A DNA stretch of 54,161 nucleotides, taken from the NCBI GenBank assembly GCA_905372865.1, contig CAJPQT010000019.1:1-54161 (forward strand), in the 5' to 3' direction. Positions 1-7,450 of this stretch are shown one piece after another. The stretch is from an uncultured Centipeda sp. (GTDB taxonomy: Bacteria > Bacillota > Negativicutes > Selenomonadales > Selenomonadaceae). The translations under genes and the position numbers were made by a program. The first letter of the stretch is position 1. The number at the start of each line of letters is the position of its first letter. Under the pieces are notes generated by a model that was given only the letters and a program-made list of their open reading frames with translations, made no database searches and was not told the DNA's origin.

Positions 1-2138
1 AGGGCATGGCGACGATCCCGTCGGACTCGCTCTGCTACCCCGCAAAGCTCGCGCATGGGCACATTGTCGACCTCGTAGAAAAGGGCGTCGACACGATCTT
101 CTATCCCTGTGAGCCGCACAACATGGAGGACAAGCCGGGTTCTTCGGCAAATAATTTCAACTGCCCGATTGTTGCGTCCTACGCGGAGAACATCCGCATC
201 AATATGGATATCCTGCGTGAGAAGAACATCCGCTTTATCCAGCCATTTCTGCCGATCAACGACCGAAAGCGCATGATTGAACGGCTTGTGGAGGAGTTCG
301 GCAAGGCGGAGGGGATCGGGAAAAAGGAGATCACCGCCGCCGTTGACGCGGGCTATGCCGAGATCGAACAGTATCGGCAGGACGTGCGTGACTACGGGCA
401 GCAGATCCTCGACCGCATCGCCGAGACGGGTGAGCATGCGATTCTTCTCGCAGGGCGTCCGTACCATGTCGACCCCGAGATCAACCACGGCATCCCCGAG
501 ATGATCCAGTCGTACAAGCTGCCGATCCTCTCCGAGGATGCGGTCTATCACATCCCCGTGCACGAGCGGCGGCTGCAGGTTGTCAACCAGTGGAGCTACC
601 ACGCACGGCTCTATCATGCGGCGCAGTTTGTCGCAGAGCATCCGAATGTGACGCTCATTCAGCTCAGCTCGTTTGGCTGCGGTCTGGACGCGCTCACGAC
701 GTCAGAGGTGCGCGAGATCCTCGAGTCGCATGAGCGCATCTACACGATGATAAAGCTCGACGAGGTGTCGAACCTCGGTGCGGCACGCATTCGTCTGCGC
801 TCGCTGATCGCGGCGCTCGCGCGTCGGGAGAACCCCGCCTATCACGAGGCTCCCGTCATCGAGCGCCCGCGCTTCACCGAGGACTGCAGAAAGACGCATA
901 CGATTCTCGCACCGCAGATGGCGCCGATTCACTTTGACCTCTTCCGCACCACGATGAAGAAGCACGGCTACAACGTCGTCATTCCGCCGATGCCGGACAA
1001 GGGGGCAATCGACCTCGGGCTGCGCTACGTGCACAACGATATGTGCTATCCCGCGATTGTCGTTATCGGTCAGCTGCTTGCGGCGCTAAAAGCGGGCATG
1101 TGCGATGCCGACCACACGAGCATCGCCCTCTTTCAGACCTGTGGCGCGTGCCGTGCGACGAACTACCTCGGCGTGCTGCGCAAGGCGCTGCGCGATGCGG
1201 GCTTCCCAAACGTCGCCGTCTTTGCCGTGCGCGGACTGCCCGAGGAGACGGATAGCTTCGCCTTCAGTCGTGAGATGATGGTGGATGCCATCAAGGCTGC
1301 GATCTACGGCGATCTGCTGATGAACGTACGCAACCGCATGATGCCGTACGAACTTGTCAAAGGCACGACGCAGGCGGCGTTTGACAAGTGGATGGCACGT
1401 GCAAAGGAGGAACTGGAGCACGGCAGTGTGTTCAAGTTCCGCCGCATGGTGAAGGACATTGTGCGCGATTTTGACCACATCCCCATCGACGAACATCTGT
1501 GGAAACCGAAGGTTGGCATCGTCGGTGAAATTCTCGTCAAGTACCACCCCGTTGCGAACAACGACATCGAGACGGTATTGATGAACGAGGGAGCAGAGGT
1601 TGTCATGCCCGACTTCGTCGATTTCTTCCTTTATTCGGCGTATGACCCGATTGCGCAGCACAAGCTGCTGTCCGGCTCGTACAAGGATCGGCTTTTCGGC
1701 CGTATGTTCATCAAGGTTATTGAGTTCTTCCGCGCCCCCATGCGCAAGGCGCTGAAGGAGAGCCGCCACTTCCGTCCGCCGCAGTCCATCGACCACACGG
1801 CAGAACTTGCGGCGCGTCACGTCAGCCTCGGCAATATGGCGGGGGAGGGCTGGTTCCTCACGGGTGAGATGGTGAAGCTCATCGAGGAGGGCGTGCCGAA
1901 CGTCGTCTGTCTTCAGCCGTTCGGCTGTCTGCCGAACCACATCACGGGCAAGGGGGTTATGCACGACTTGCGCAAGGCGTATCACGGCGCGAACATCACG
2001 GCGATCGACTGCGATGCAGGATCGAGCGAGGTCAACCAGCTCAACCGCCTGAAGCTCATGCTTGCCGTCGCAAAGGAGCGGCGGCCGGCGGAGGAAAATA
2101 TGACGGAGCGGTTGAATGAGGCCGCGCAACAGCATTAA
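1..2138 (+). CDS. 2-hydroxyacyl-CoA dehydratase activase-related protein, 3' part
   Basis: The reading frame is open from the first base of the window, so the gene begins upstream and only about the last 710 codons are seen. The visible part resembles the C-terminal half of the very large (about 1,400 residue) BadF/BadG/HgdC-type proteins that carry a DUF2229 region and an HgdB-like dehydratase region. Cysteine-centred motifs typical of these Fe-S proteins are present: FQTCGACRATNYLG in the middle and QPFGCLPNHITGKG near the C-terminus, followed by DCDAGSSEVNQLNR. Family members are linked to ATP-driven electron activation of CoA-ester dehydratases, but most large fused members have no tested substrate. 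A hairpin terminator follows directly. The ATG at position 6 is an internal methionine, not a supported start. Confidence 0.85.
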   Translation, partial: GMATIPSDSLCYPAKLAHGHIVDLVEKGVDTIFYPCEPHNMEDKPGSSANNFNCPIVASYAENIRINMDILREKNIRFIQPFLPINDRKRMIERLVEEFGKAEGIGKKEITAAVDAGYAEIEQYRQDVRDYGQQILDRIAETGEHAILLAGRPYHVDPEINHGIPEMIQSYKLPILSEDAVYHIPVHERRLQVVNQWSYHARLYHAAQFVAEHPNVTLIQLSSFGCGLDALTTSEVREILESHERIYTMIKLDEVSNLGAARIRLRSLIAALARRENPAYHEAPVIERPRFTEDCRKTHTILAPQMAPIHFDLFRTTMKKHGYNVVIPPMPDKGAIDLGLRYVHNDMCYPAIVVIGQLLAALKAGMCDADHTSIALFQTCGACRATNYLGVLRKALRDAGFPNVAVFAVRGLPEETDSFAFSREMMVDAIKAAIYGDLLMNVRNRMMPYELVKGTTQAAFDKWMARAKEELEHGSVFKFRRMVKDIVRDFDHIPIDEHLWKPKVGIVGEILVKYHPVANNDIETVLMNEGAEVVMPDFVDFFLYSAYDPIAQHKLLSGSYKDRLFGRMFIKVIEFFRAPMRKALKESRHFRPPQSIDHTAELAARHVSLGNMAGEGWFLTGEMVKLIEEGVPNVVCLQPFGCLPNHITGKGVMHDLRKAYHGANITAIDCDAGSSEVNQLNRLKLMLAVAKERRPAEENMTERLNEAAQQH

Positions 2139-2146
2139 CATTTCAG

Positions 2147-2178
2147 GGCTATGTATCTACACATAGCCTTTTTCTTTT
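2147..2178 (+). terminator. Rho-independent terminator after the activase gene
   Basis: An 8-bp perfect stem, GGCTATGT (2147-2154) with ACATAGCC (2161-2168), has a 6-base loop and is followed by a T-rich tract. It lies 8 bp after the stop codon and separates the activase gene from the LysM gene. Confidence 0.85.
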
Positions 2179-2194
2179 GAAAAACATGTTCCGC

Positions 2195-2277
2195 GAACAA
2201 AAAATTCACAAAAATTTGTTCCAAACTATTGACCGAACACTTTTTCTGTGTTATTCTATATCCGAACAAAAGTTTTG
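2195..2277 (+). promoter_or_regulatory. Promoter with LexA-like operator upstream of the LysM gene
   Basis: TTGACC (2229-2234) and TATTCT (2252-2257), 17 bp apart, form a good sigma-70-type promoter. Immediately downstream, over the expected transcription start, is CGAACAAAAGTTTT (2263-2276). It agrees with the Firmicutes LexA (DinR) box CGAACRNRYGTTCG at 11 of 14 positions. Upstream, GAACAAA (2195-2201) and TTTGTTC (2215-2221) form a perfect 7-bp inverted repeat flanking the -35 region. Known: yneA, the LysM-type cell-division inhibitor of Bacillus, is LexA-controlled. Inferred: the same control here. Confidence 0.55.
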
Positions 2278-2351
2278 AGAATGTATATACGGATATAGGA
2301 AGTTGTTTTCATAAGCAAAGTGCGTGAAACAGCTTCGTAGGAGGGATAACG

Positions 2352-2702
2352 ATGAAGAAGATCGGTCTTGCTCTCAGTGTATTTGTTCTTATATGGATGG
2401 GGGTATCTGCGCTCCATTTGACGAATCCCTATCTGCGCTCAGCGGACTTCATCGAGGTGCAGGTGTCGCGCGGTGAGAATGTCTGGTCCATTGCACGCAG
2501 GTATACGACGAGAGAAACGATGGCGGAGCAGCTCGAGGAGGCGATCATCGAGGTCAACGGGCTTGCGCCGGACGGCTCCGTCGCCGCCGGTCGTCGACTA
2601 CGCGTTCCGGTGATTGAGCCCGCCGAGCAGCTGCAGGCGATGGCAGAACACAAATCCCTTGACACAGCCGCCCGTGCGCCTTATAATGACGTTACCGATT
2701 AG
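2352..2702 (+). CDS. LysM-domain membrane protein, YneA-like
   Basis: A 116-residue protein with an N-terminal hydrophobic segment (about residues 5-24) that acts as signal or anchor. A single LysM-type domain follows at about residues 35-88 (VSRGENVWSIARRYTT ... NGLAPDGSVAAGRRLRVPV). LysM domains bind peptidoglycan. The size, the membrane anchor plus one LysM, and a LexA-like site at the promoter match the YneA-type SOS division inhibitors of Firmicutes. Pairwise similarity to YneA cannot be judged by eye, so the function is inferred. The start is supported by AGGAGGGATAACG upstream of the ATG. The last codons contain the perfect consensus promoter that serves thrS, and the stop codon overlaps the T-box-like motif. 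Confidence 0.75.
   Translation: MKKIGLALSVFVLIWMGVSALHLTNPYLRSADFIEVQVSRGENVWSIARRYTTRETMAEQLEEAIIEVNGLAPDGSVAAGRRLRVPVIEPAEQLQAMAEHKSLDTAARAPYNDVTD
2659..2687 (+). promoter_or_regulatory. Consensus promoter for thrS inside the LysM gene
   Basis: TTGACA (2659-2664) and TATAAT (2682-2687) are both perfect consensus hexamers separated by 17 bp. They lie inside the last 15 codons of the LysM gene. The expected start of transcription is about 2694, giving a leader of about 96 nt before thrS. Confidence 0.85.
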
Positions 2703-2766
2703 GGTGGAAACTTATAGCCTTGTCCCTAGGGGATGGATTTCCTATCCCAAGGGGCAGGGTTTTTTT
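2700..2766 (+). promoter_or_regulatory. T-box-like antiterminator/terminator in the thrS leader
   Basis: AGGGTGGAA (2701-2709) matches the start of the conserved T-box sequence AGGGUGGNACCGCG. TAGGG (2700-2704) can pair with CCCTA (2724-2728) to make the short antiterminator helix seen in T-box leaders. The competing structure is a long hairpin (2718-2734 with 2744-2759, one bulge and a few wobbles) ending in seven Ts. This is the layout of the 3' end of a thrS T-box, but a promoter only 13 bp upstream leaves no room for the specifier stem I. It may be a remnant, a minimal tRNA-end sensor, or simply an intrinsic terminator. Confidence 0.5.
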
Positions 2767-2789
2767 GTATGATTGGGAGGAGAGCATTT

Positions 2790-4709
2790 ATGATAAAGCT
2801 GACACTGCCGGATGGATCCATTCGTGAGGCTGAGGCGGGGACGACGCTGCTGGATGTCGTGAAGAGCATGAGCAACTCGCTCGCAAAGAAAGCACTGGCA
2901 GCGAGCCTGAACGGGAAGGTCGTCGATCTGACAACGCCCGTGACACAGGATGCCACATTCCAGGTGCTGACCTTTGAGGATGCGGGCGGCCGCCATGCAC
3001 TGCGCCACACGGCATCGCATATCTTGGCACAGGCGGTGAAGCGGCTCTATGCGGACAGCAATGTGCAGCTCGCCATCGGTCCCGCGATCGAAAACGGCTT
3101 CTACTATGACTTCGACATAGACTGCCAGCTGACGGAGGCTGATCTGCGTGACATCGAAAAGGAAATGAAGAAGATCGTCAAGGAGAATCTGAAACCCGAA
3201 CGGCGCGAGATTCCGCGTGCTGAGGCGATCGAGTATTTCCGTGCCAAGGGTGAGAACTACAAGGTTGAGCTGATCGAGGATCTGCCCGAGGACGAGACGA
3301 TCACCACCTATACACAGGGGGAGTTCACGGATCTCTGCGCGGGCCCGCACGTCATGAGTACGGGCAAGGTTAAGGCATTCAAGCTGCAGAGTGTTGCGGG
3401 CGCATACTGGCGCGGCAGTGAGAAGAATAAGATGCTGCAGCGCATCTACGGCACGGCGTTCGAGAAGCAGGAGGATCTGGATGCCTACCTCCATATGCTT
3501 GAGGAGGCGGCAAAGCGCGATCATCGCAAGCTCGGCAGGGAGCTTGACCTCTTCAGCATCCATGAGGAGGGGCCCGGCTTCCCGTTCTTCCATCCGAACG
3601 GCATGCTGCTGCGCAATTCACTGCTCGACTACTGGCGCGAGGTGCATCGCCGCTACGGCTATCAAGAGATCAGTACGCCTGTGATCCTCAGCCGCAAGCT
3701 GTGGGAGACCTCGGGGCACTGGTTCCACTACCGCGAGAATATGTATACGACCGAGATCGACGAAGAGGACTATGCAATCAAGCCGATGAACTGCCCCGGC
3801 TGCATGCTGGTCTACCGCTCGCATCTGCACAGCTACCGCGATCTGCCGCTGCGTCTTGCGGAACTCGGGCTTGTGCACCGGCATGAGCTCTCGGGTGCGC
3901 TACACGGACTTTTCCGCGTCCGCAACTTCACGCAGGACGACGCGCATCTCTTTGTGACCCCGGACCAGATCGAGAGCGAGATCCAGCATACGATTGATCT
4001 CTTTGACGAGGTATACCGCACGTTCGGCCTCTCGTACAAGGCGGAGCTCTCCACGCGCCCCGAGGATTCGATGGGCTCGGACGAGATGTGGGAGCTTGCG
4101 ACAGAGGGCCTCCGCAAGGCCCTCGAAAATCGCGGGCTGGATTTTGTGGTGAACGAGGGCGACGGTGCGTTCTATGGCCCGAAGATCGACTTCCATCTGC
4201 GCGACTCCATCGGGCGCACATGGCAGTGCGGGACGATTCAGCTCGACATGAGCCTGCCCGAGAAGTTCGACCTCACCTATGTCGGCGAGGACGGGGAGAA
4301 GCATCGCCCAGTTATGCTGCACCGCGTCGTCTATGGTTCAATCGAGCGCTTCATCGGCATTCTGATCGAGAACTATGCGGGGGCATTCCCCGTGTGGATG
4401 GCTCCCGTGCAGGTGCGCATCCTGCCGATCACGGAGCGTCATGCGGCATACGCTGAGCAGCTGCGAAAGAAGATGTTCGATCTCGGCATCCGCGTCGAGG
4501 TCGATGACCGTAACGAAAAGACGGGCTACAAGATCCGCGAGAGCCAGGTCAAGAAAACCCCGTACACGCTTGTTGTCGGTGACCAGGAGCAGGAGAACCA
4601 CGCCGTAGCCCTGCGCAAGTACGGCGAGAAGGACAGCACGGTCATGAGCGTTGACGACTTTATCGCGCTCGTGCAGGAAAAAATCGCAGCGCGCGCACAG
4701 GAGTATTGA
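2790..4709 (+). CDS. thrS: Threonyl-tRNA synthetase
   Basis: Class II synthetase of 639 residues, the usual length, which charges tRNA-Thr in the cytoplasm. Domains in order: N-terminal TGS (1-60); editing domain with HTASHILAQ and a Cys/His pair in DLCAGPH; catalytic core with the zinc ligands in MNCPGCM, QDDAHLF and VMLHRVVYGS; C-terminal anticodon-binding domain. The start at 2790 is chosen because GGGAGGAGA sits 7 bp upstream and the protein then begins MIKLTLPDG, as in homologues. A longer in-frame start at 2733 would lie inside the leader hairpin. Expression is likely controlled at the leader. The stop codon is part of the -35 box of the infC promoter. Confidence 0.98.
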   Translation: MIKLTLPDGSIREAEAGTTLLDVVKSMSNSLAKKALAASLNGKVVDLTTPVTQDATFQVLTFEDAGGRHALRHTASHILAQAVKRLYADSNVQLAIGPAIENGFYYDFDIDCQLTEADLRDIEKEMKKIVKENLKPERREIPRAEAIEYFRAKGENYKVELIEDLPEDETITTYTQGEFTDLCAGPHVMSTGKVKAFKLQSVAGAYWRGSEKNKMLQRIYGTAFEKQEDLDAYLHMLEEAAKRDHRKLGRELDLFSIHEEGPGFPFFHPNGMLLRNSLLDYWREVHRRYGYQEISTPVILSRKLWETSGHWFHYRENMYTTEIDEEDYAIKPMNCPGCMLVYRSHLHSYRDLPLRLAELGLVHRHELSGALHGLFRVRNFTQDDAHLFVTPDQIESEIQHTIDLFDEVYRTFGLSYKAELSTRPEDSMGSDEMWELATEGLRKALENRGLDFVVNEGDGAFYGPKIDFHLRDSIGRTWQCGTIQLDMSLPEKFDLTYVGEDGEKHRPVMLHRVVYGSIERFIGILIENYAGAFPVWMAPVQVRILPITERHAAYAEQLRKKMFDLGIRVEVDDRNEKTGYKIRESQVKKTPYTLVVGDQEQENHAVALRKYGEKDSTVMSVDDFIALVQEKIAARAQEY

Positions 4710-4735
4710 CAAGATACCCTCATCTGTGGTAGTAT
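4706..4735 (+). promoter_or_regulatory. Promoter of the infC-rpmI-rplT operon
   Basis: TTGACA (4706-4711) overlaps the thrS stop codon. TAGTAT (4730-4735) follows after 18 bp. Transcription would begin near 4742, giving a structured leader of about 155 nt. Confidence 0.75.
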
Positions 4736-4741
4736 GGCATC

Positions 4742-4850
4742 TGTTACAAGCAGAAGCCACCGCTTCTCACCTGCGGGCACACAGCGCGTTGGGTCGCATG
4801 AAAGATGACAGAGATTTTTCAAGGGTGGCTTTATGCCGCCCTTTTCTATT
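4742..4850 (+). promoter_or_regulatory. L20-type autoregulatory leader of the infC operon
   Basis: A terminator hairpin GGGTGGC (4823-4829), loop TTTAT, GCCGCCC (4835-4841) followed by TTTTCTATT lies inside the leader. Upstream, AAGCCACC (4754-4761) is perfectly complementary over 8 bases to GGTGGCTT (4824-4831), the left arm of that hairpin, so a competing antiterminator can form. AGAAG (4752-4756) can also pair locally with CTTCT (4763-4767). Position and switching logic match the L20 leaders known upstream of infC-rpmI-rplT in Firmicutes, where excess L20 causes termination. Assignment rests on location and base-pairing, not on a covariance search. Confidence 0.6.
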
Positions 4851-4897
4851 GCAGGATGGCGTTGAGGCGTGCATCCGAACCAGGAGGTGTTCTTGCC

Positions 4898-5476
4898 ATA
4901 AGCAGGGAATCTTTGCGAATCAATGAGGAAATCCACATCCGTGAGGTGCGTGTCACCAGCGCGGAGGGAGAACAGCTCGGCATCATGCTGACGCGCGACG
5001 CCCTTCGCATGGCGGAGGAGCAGCATCTCGACCTGGTCGAGGTTGCGCCGAAGGCAAAGCCGCCCGTCTGCCGCATCATGGACTTTGGAAAGTTCCGCTA
5101 TGAGCAGCAGAAACGCGAGAAAGAAGCGAAGAAGAAGCAAAAAACCATCAGCATCAAGGAGGTCAAGCTGCGTCCGAACATCGACGAGCACGACTTCAAT
5201 GTGAAGCTGAAGAATGCGCTTCGCTTCGTCGAAGAGGGCAACAAGGTCAAGGTGACGATCATGTTCCGCGGCAGAGAGCTCTCTCATCCGGAACTCGGAC
5301 GTGCGGTTCTTGACCGCGTTGCCGAGCGGATGACGGAGCTTGTGACCATCGAGCGCGGTGCAAAACTGGAGGGGAAGAACATGACCATGATCCTTTCCCC
5401 GAAGGTGCAGAAGCCGACGAAGACAGTCAAGCCCGTGAAGGAAGATAAAGGAGGAAATGGCGATGCCGAAGATTAA
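4898..5476 (+). CDS. infC: Translation initiation factor IF-3 (AUA start)
   Basis: IF-3 keeps 30S subunits free and checks start-codon pairing. The protein has the N-domain (INEEIHIREVRVTS...GIMLTRDALRMAEE) and the C-domain (SIKEVKLRPNIDEHDF...KVKVTIMFRGRELSHPELG), joined by the lysine-rich linker. No ATG lies at the conserved beginning. AGGAGGTG (4882-4889) stands 8 bp before an in-frame ATA (4898), which gives 192 residues beginning (M)SRESLRINEE, as in homologues. Upstream ATGs at 4805 and 4856 lack good ribosome sites and would translate the leader. Non-AUG starts (AUU) are known for infC in E. coli and Bacillus, where IF-3 represses its own message. AUA would serve the same purpose. Confidence 0.93.
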   Translation: MSRESLRINEEIHIREVRVTSAEGEQLGIMLTRDALRMAEEQHLDLVEVAPKAKPPVCRIMDFGKFRYEQQKREKEAKKKQKTISIKEVKLRPNIDEHDFNVKLKNALRFVEEGNKVKVTIMFRGRELSHPELGRAVLDRVAERMTELVTIERGAKLEGKNMTMILSPKVQKPTKTVKPVKEDKGGNGDAED

Positions 5477-5660
5477 AACGCGCCGCGCCGCTGCAAAGCG
5501 TTTCAGCGTAACAGGGAGCGGAGAGTTCCGCCGCAACAAGGCGTACAAGAGACATATTCTGGAGAAGAAGACGCCGAAGCGCAAGCGCAACCTGCGCAAG
5601 GCTGCTCTTGCCGATTCGTCGGACTACAAGCGCATCCGCAAGATGCTCCCCTACGCATAA
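5463..5660 (+). CDS. rpmI: 50S ribosomal protein L35
   Basis: A 65-residue, highly basic protein starting MPKIKTRRAAAKRF, the L35 signature. The ATG at 5463 is preferred over the in-frame ATG at 5457 because AAAGGAGG (5447-5454) is then about 8 bp away. The gene overlaps the infC stop by 14 bp, which suggests translational coupling. It binds 23S rRNA in the large subunit and belongs to the classic infC-rpmI-rplT operon. Confidence 0.98.
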   Translation: MPKIKTRRAAAKRFSVTGSGEFRRNKAYKRHILEKKTPKRKRNLRKAALADSSDYKRIRKMLPYA

Positions 5661-5711
5661 TTGGGGCGATGAACAAACTCCCCATGAGGGTAGGAACTAG
5701 GAGGAAATGCA

Positions 5712-6065
5712 ATGCCAAGAGTTAAAAGCGGTGTCACAGCACATCGTCGTCATAAGAAGATTCTGAAGCTCGCAAAGGGCTATCGCGGGGCGCGCAGCAA
5801 GCAGTTCAAGAAGGCAAACGAGACCGTCATGAAGGCGCTCTACTACGCACGTCGTGACCGTCGTGCGAAGAAGGGGACGTTCCGTCGTCTCTGGATCGCC
5901 CGCATCAACGCCGCTGCCCGTGCCAATGGCATTTCGTACAGCCGCCTCGTCGCGGGTCTGACGAAAGCCGGTGTCGAGGTCAACCGCAAGATGCTCGCTG
6001 ACCTCGCTGTCGCTGACGCAGCTGCATTCACGCAGATCGTCAACGTGGCGAAGGAGAACCAGTAA
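5712..6065 (+). CDS. rplT: 50S ribosomal protein L20
   Basis: A 117-residue basic protein, MPRVKSGVTAHRRHKK..., with the long N-terminal helix and the globular C-domain of L20. It is needed for assembly of the large subunit and, in Firmicutes and enterobacteria, represses its own operon by binding the mRNA leader. The leader described upstream is its likely target. Ribosome site CTAGGAGG precedes the ATG. A strong terminator follows 10 bp after the stop. Confidence 0.98.
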   Translation: MPRVKSGVTAHRRHKKILKLAKGYRGARSKQFKKANETVMKALYYARRDRRAKKGTFRRLWIARINAAARANGISYSRLVAGLTKAGVEVNRKMLADLAVADAAAFTQIVNVAKENQ

Positions 6066-6074
6066 GAAGAGATT

Positions 6075-6113
6075 ACGTCTGATGAGTCGTTTGATTCATC
6101 AGACGTATTTTTT
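6075..6113 (+). terminator. Terminator of the infC-rpmI-rplT operon
   Basis: A perfect 11-bp stem ACGTCTGATGA (6075-6085) with TCATCAGACGT (6096-6106), a 10-base loop, then ATTTTTT. It ends only 5 bp before the start codon of the next gene. Confidence 0.9.
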
Positions 6114-6118
6114 ACGAT

Positions 6119-6949
6119 ATGAAGAACATACAAAGCATTACAAGCGCGGCGAACCCCCTCATTCGGCTCACGCACGCCATCGTGCACACACAGCGCCGCG
6201 CGGCAAAGGAAGGGCTGTTCACCGTCGAGGGGCTGCGGCTCGCCGAGATGGCGGCGGCATCGGACGGGAAAATTCGTCATGTGCTCGTGACGGAGCAGGT
6301 GCTGCGTGGGGAGCGAGGGCACGCACTGGCGGACAGTATGCTCGAACGCGATCTTCCCGTGTATCTCGTTACAGAAAAACTGTTTTCGACACTCTCCGAC
6401 ACGGACAGTCCGCAGGGGATCCTGCTCGTGATGGAGCGGGGCAAGGTGCATTCATTGGATACACTCCTCAGCGGCAGACGCGCGGATGAGGCACCGCTTC
6501 TGATCGCACTCGACCGCGTACAGGATCCCGGCAATGTCGGGACGATTCTGCGGACCGCGGATGCAGCCGGTGCCTCTGCGGTCATTCTTCTGTGCGGTTC
6601 GGCTGATGTGTACAGCGGTAAGGTCGTACGTGCGACGATGGGATCGCTCTTTCACATCCCCTTTGCCGCGGGGATTTCGACAGAGGAGCTGATCCGCTTT
6701 GCAGGAGATGAGGAGATCGACCTCCTCGCAGCTGCGTGCGATGCAAATGCAAAGCCTCATTTTTCCGCAGATCTCTGCCGTCCTGCGGTCATTGTCTTTG
6801 GGAATGAGGCGAACGGTGCATCGGAGGAGCTTTTGCGCGTGTCAGAGCACATCTATATCCCCATGCGCGGGCGTGCCGAGTCGCTGAACGTTGCGACGGC
6901 CGCGACCGCCGTTTTGTATGAGGCGCTGCGTCAGCGTCTCTACACATAG
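6119..6949 (+). CDS. TrmH/SpoU-family RNA 2'-O-methyltransferase
   Basis: A 276-residue protein with an N-terminal substrate-binding domain (about 1-105) and a C-terminal SpoU knot domain. The three SpoU motifs are present: DRVQDPGNVGTILRTADAAG, VFGNEANGAS and IPMRGRAESLNVATAATAVL. It transfers a methyl group from AdoMet to a ribose 2'-OH, probably in 23S rRNA. A SpoU methylase next to rplT or pheS is common in Firmicutes. The start codon lies directly behind the rplT terminator and has no Shine-Dalgarno sequence, so expression may depend on read-through or a weak or leaderless start. No closer in-frame start keeps the N-domain. Confidence 0.9.
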   Translation: MKNIQSITSAANPLIRLTHAIVHTQRRAAKEGLFTVEGLRLAEMAAASDGKIRHVLVTEQVLRGERGHALADSMLERDLPVYLVTEKLFSTLSDTDSPQGILLVMERGKVHSLDTLLSGRRADEAPLLIALDRVQDPGNVGTILRTADAAGASAVILLCGSADVYSGKVVRATMGSLFHIPFAAGISTEELIRFAGDEEIDLLAAACDANAKPHFSADLCRPAVIVFGNEANGASEELLRVSEHIYIPMRGRAESLNVATAATAVLYEALRQRLYT

Positions 6950-6954
6950 ACACA

Positions 6955-6991
6955 GATAAAGGGCTTGGTCAGTCAGACCAAGCCCTTTATC
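6955..6991. terminator. Bidirectional terminator between the methylase gene and trxA
   Basis: A perfect 16-bp stem, GATAAAGGGCTTGGTC (6955-6970) with its complement (6976-6991), around loop AGTCA. A and T runs flank the GC core on both sides, so it can serve both converging genes. Confidence 0.9.
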
Positions 6992-7000
6992 CATGCTGTT

Positions 7001-7312
7001 TCATTTCGGCAGGAGCGATACGATTCGATCCTTTGAGACCAACCCGATGCACTCCTCAACGGCTTCTCCATGCTTGAAGAAGATGAGGCAGGGGAGGCTC
7101 ATCACACCGTATTTCTCGGCGATGTCCTGCGCCTCATCCATGTTGATCTTGCAGATCTTGATGTCTGTATGCTCTGCGGCGATCTCCTCCAGAATGGGGA
7201 CGAGCATACTGCAGGGGGTGCACCATGTCGCCCAAAAATCGACGATGACCAATTGGTCACTCTGCAGTACTTCGCTGTCAAACATCTCTGCCGTCAGTTC
7301 TGTAATAGCCAT
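7001..7312 (-). CDS. trxA: Thioredoxin with WCTPC active site
   Basis: A 103-residue single-domain thioredoxin: a beta-strand VIVDFWATW, the active-site pair C31-x-x-C34 in WCTPC, and the cis-proline loop LPCLIFFKHG. It reduces protein disulfides in the cytoplasm. Two features differ from ordinary thioredoxin: the active site is CTPC instead of CGPC, and a third cysteine directly follows the cis-proline where threonine is usual. Both are expected to shift redox potential or partner choice. It is a single-gene unit with its own promoter upstream and a shared terminator downstream. Confidence 0.93.
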   Translation of the reverse strand: MAITELTAEMFDSEVLQSDQLVIVDFWATWCTPCSMLVPILEEIAAEHTDIKICKINMDEAQDIAEKYGVMSLPCLIFFKHGEAVEECIGLVSKDRIVSLLPK

Positions 7313-7352
7313 GCCATGAATCTCCTTTGCCGCTGTGTTGTCGTTTCCTGTT

Positions 7353-7381
7353 TATCATAAACAAACTGTGTGCTTTTTTCA
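7353..7381 (-). promoter_or_regulatory. Promoter of trxA
   Basis: On the minus strand, TTGAAA (plus 7376-7381) and TATGAT (plus 7353-7358) are separated by 17 bp and point to trxA, about 40 bp from its start. Confidence 0.75.
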
Positions 7382-7450
7382 AGCAATGTCGGAGAAAACG
7401 CTAAAAATATTTTCCGTATGTGTGTGCCTTGTCCTCGTTGGATTGTGCGG

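Noticed and set aside
4805..4897. ATG starts for infC at 4805 or 4856
   Set aside because: They lack ribosome sites and would translate the regulatory hairpin. Conservation begins at the ATA.
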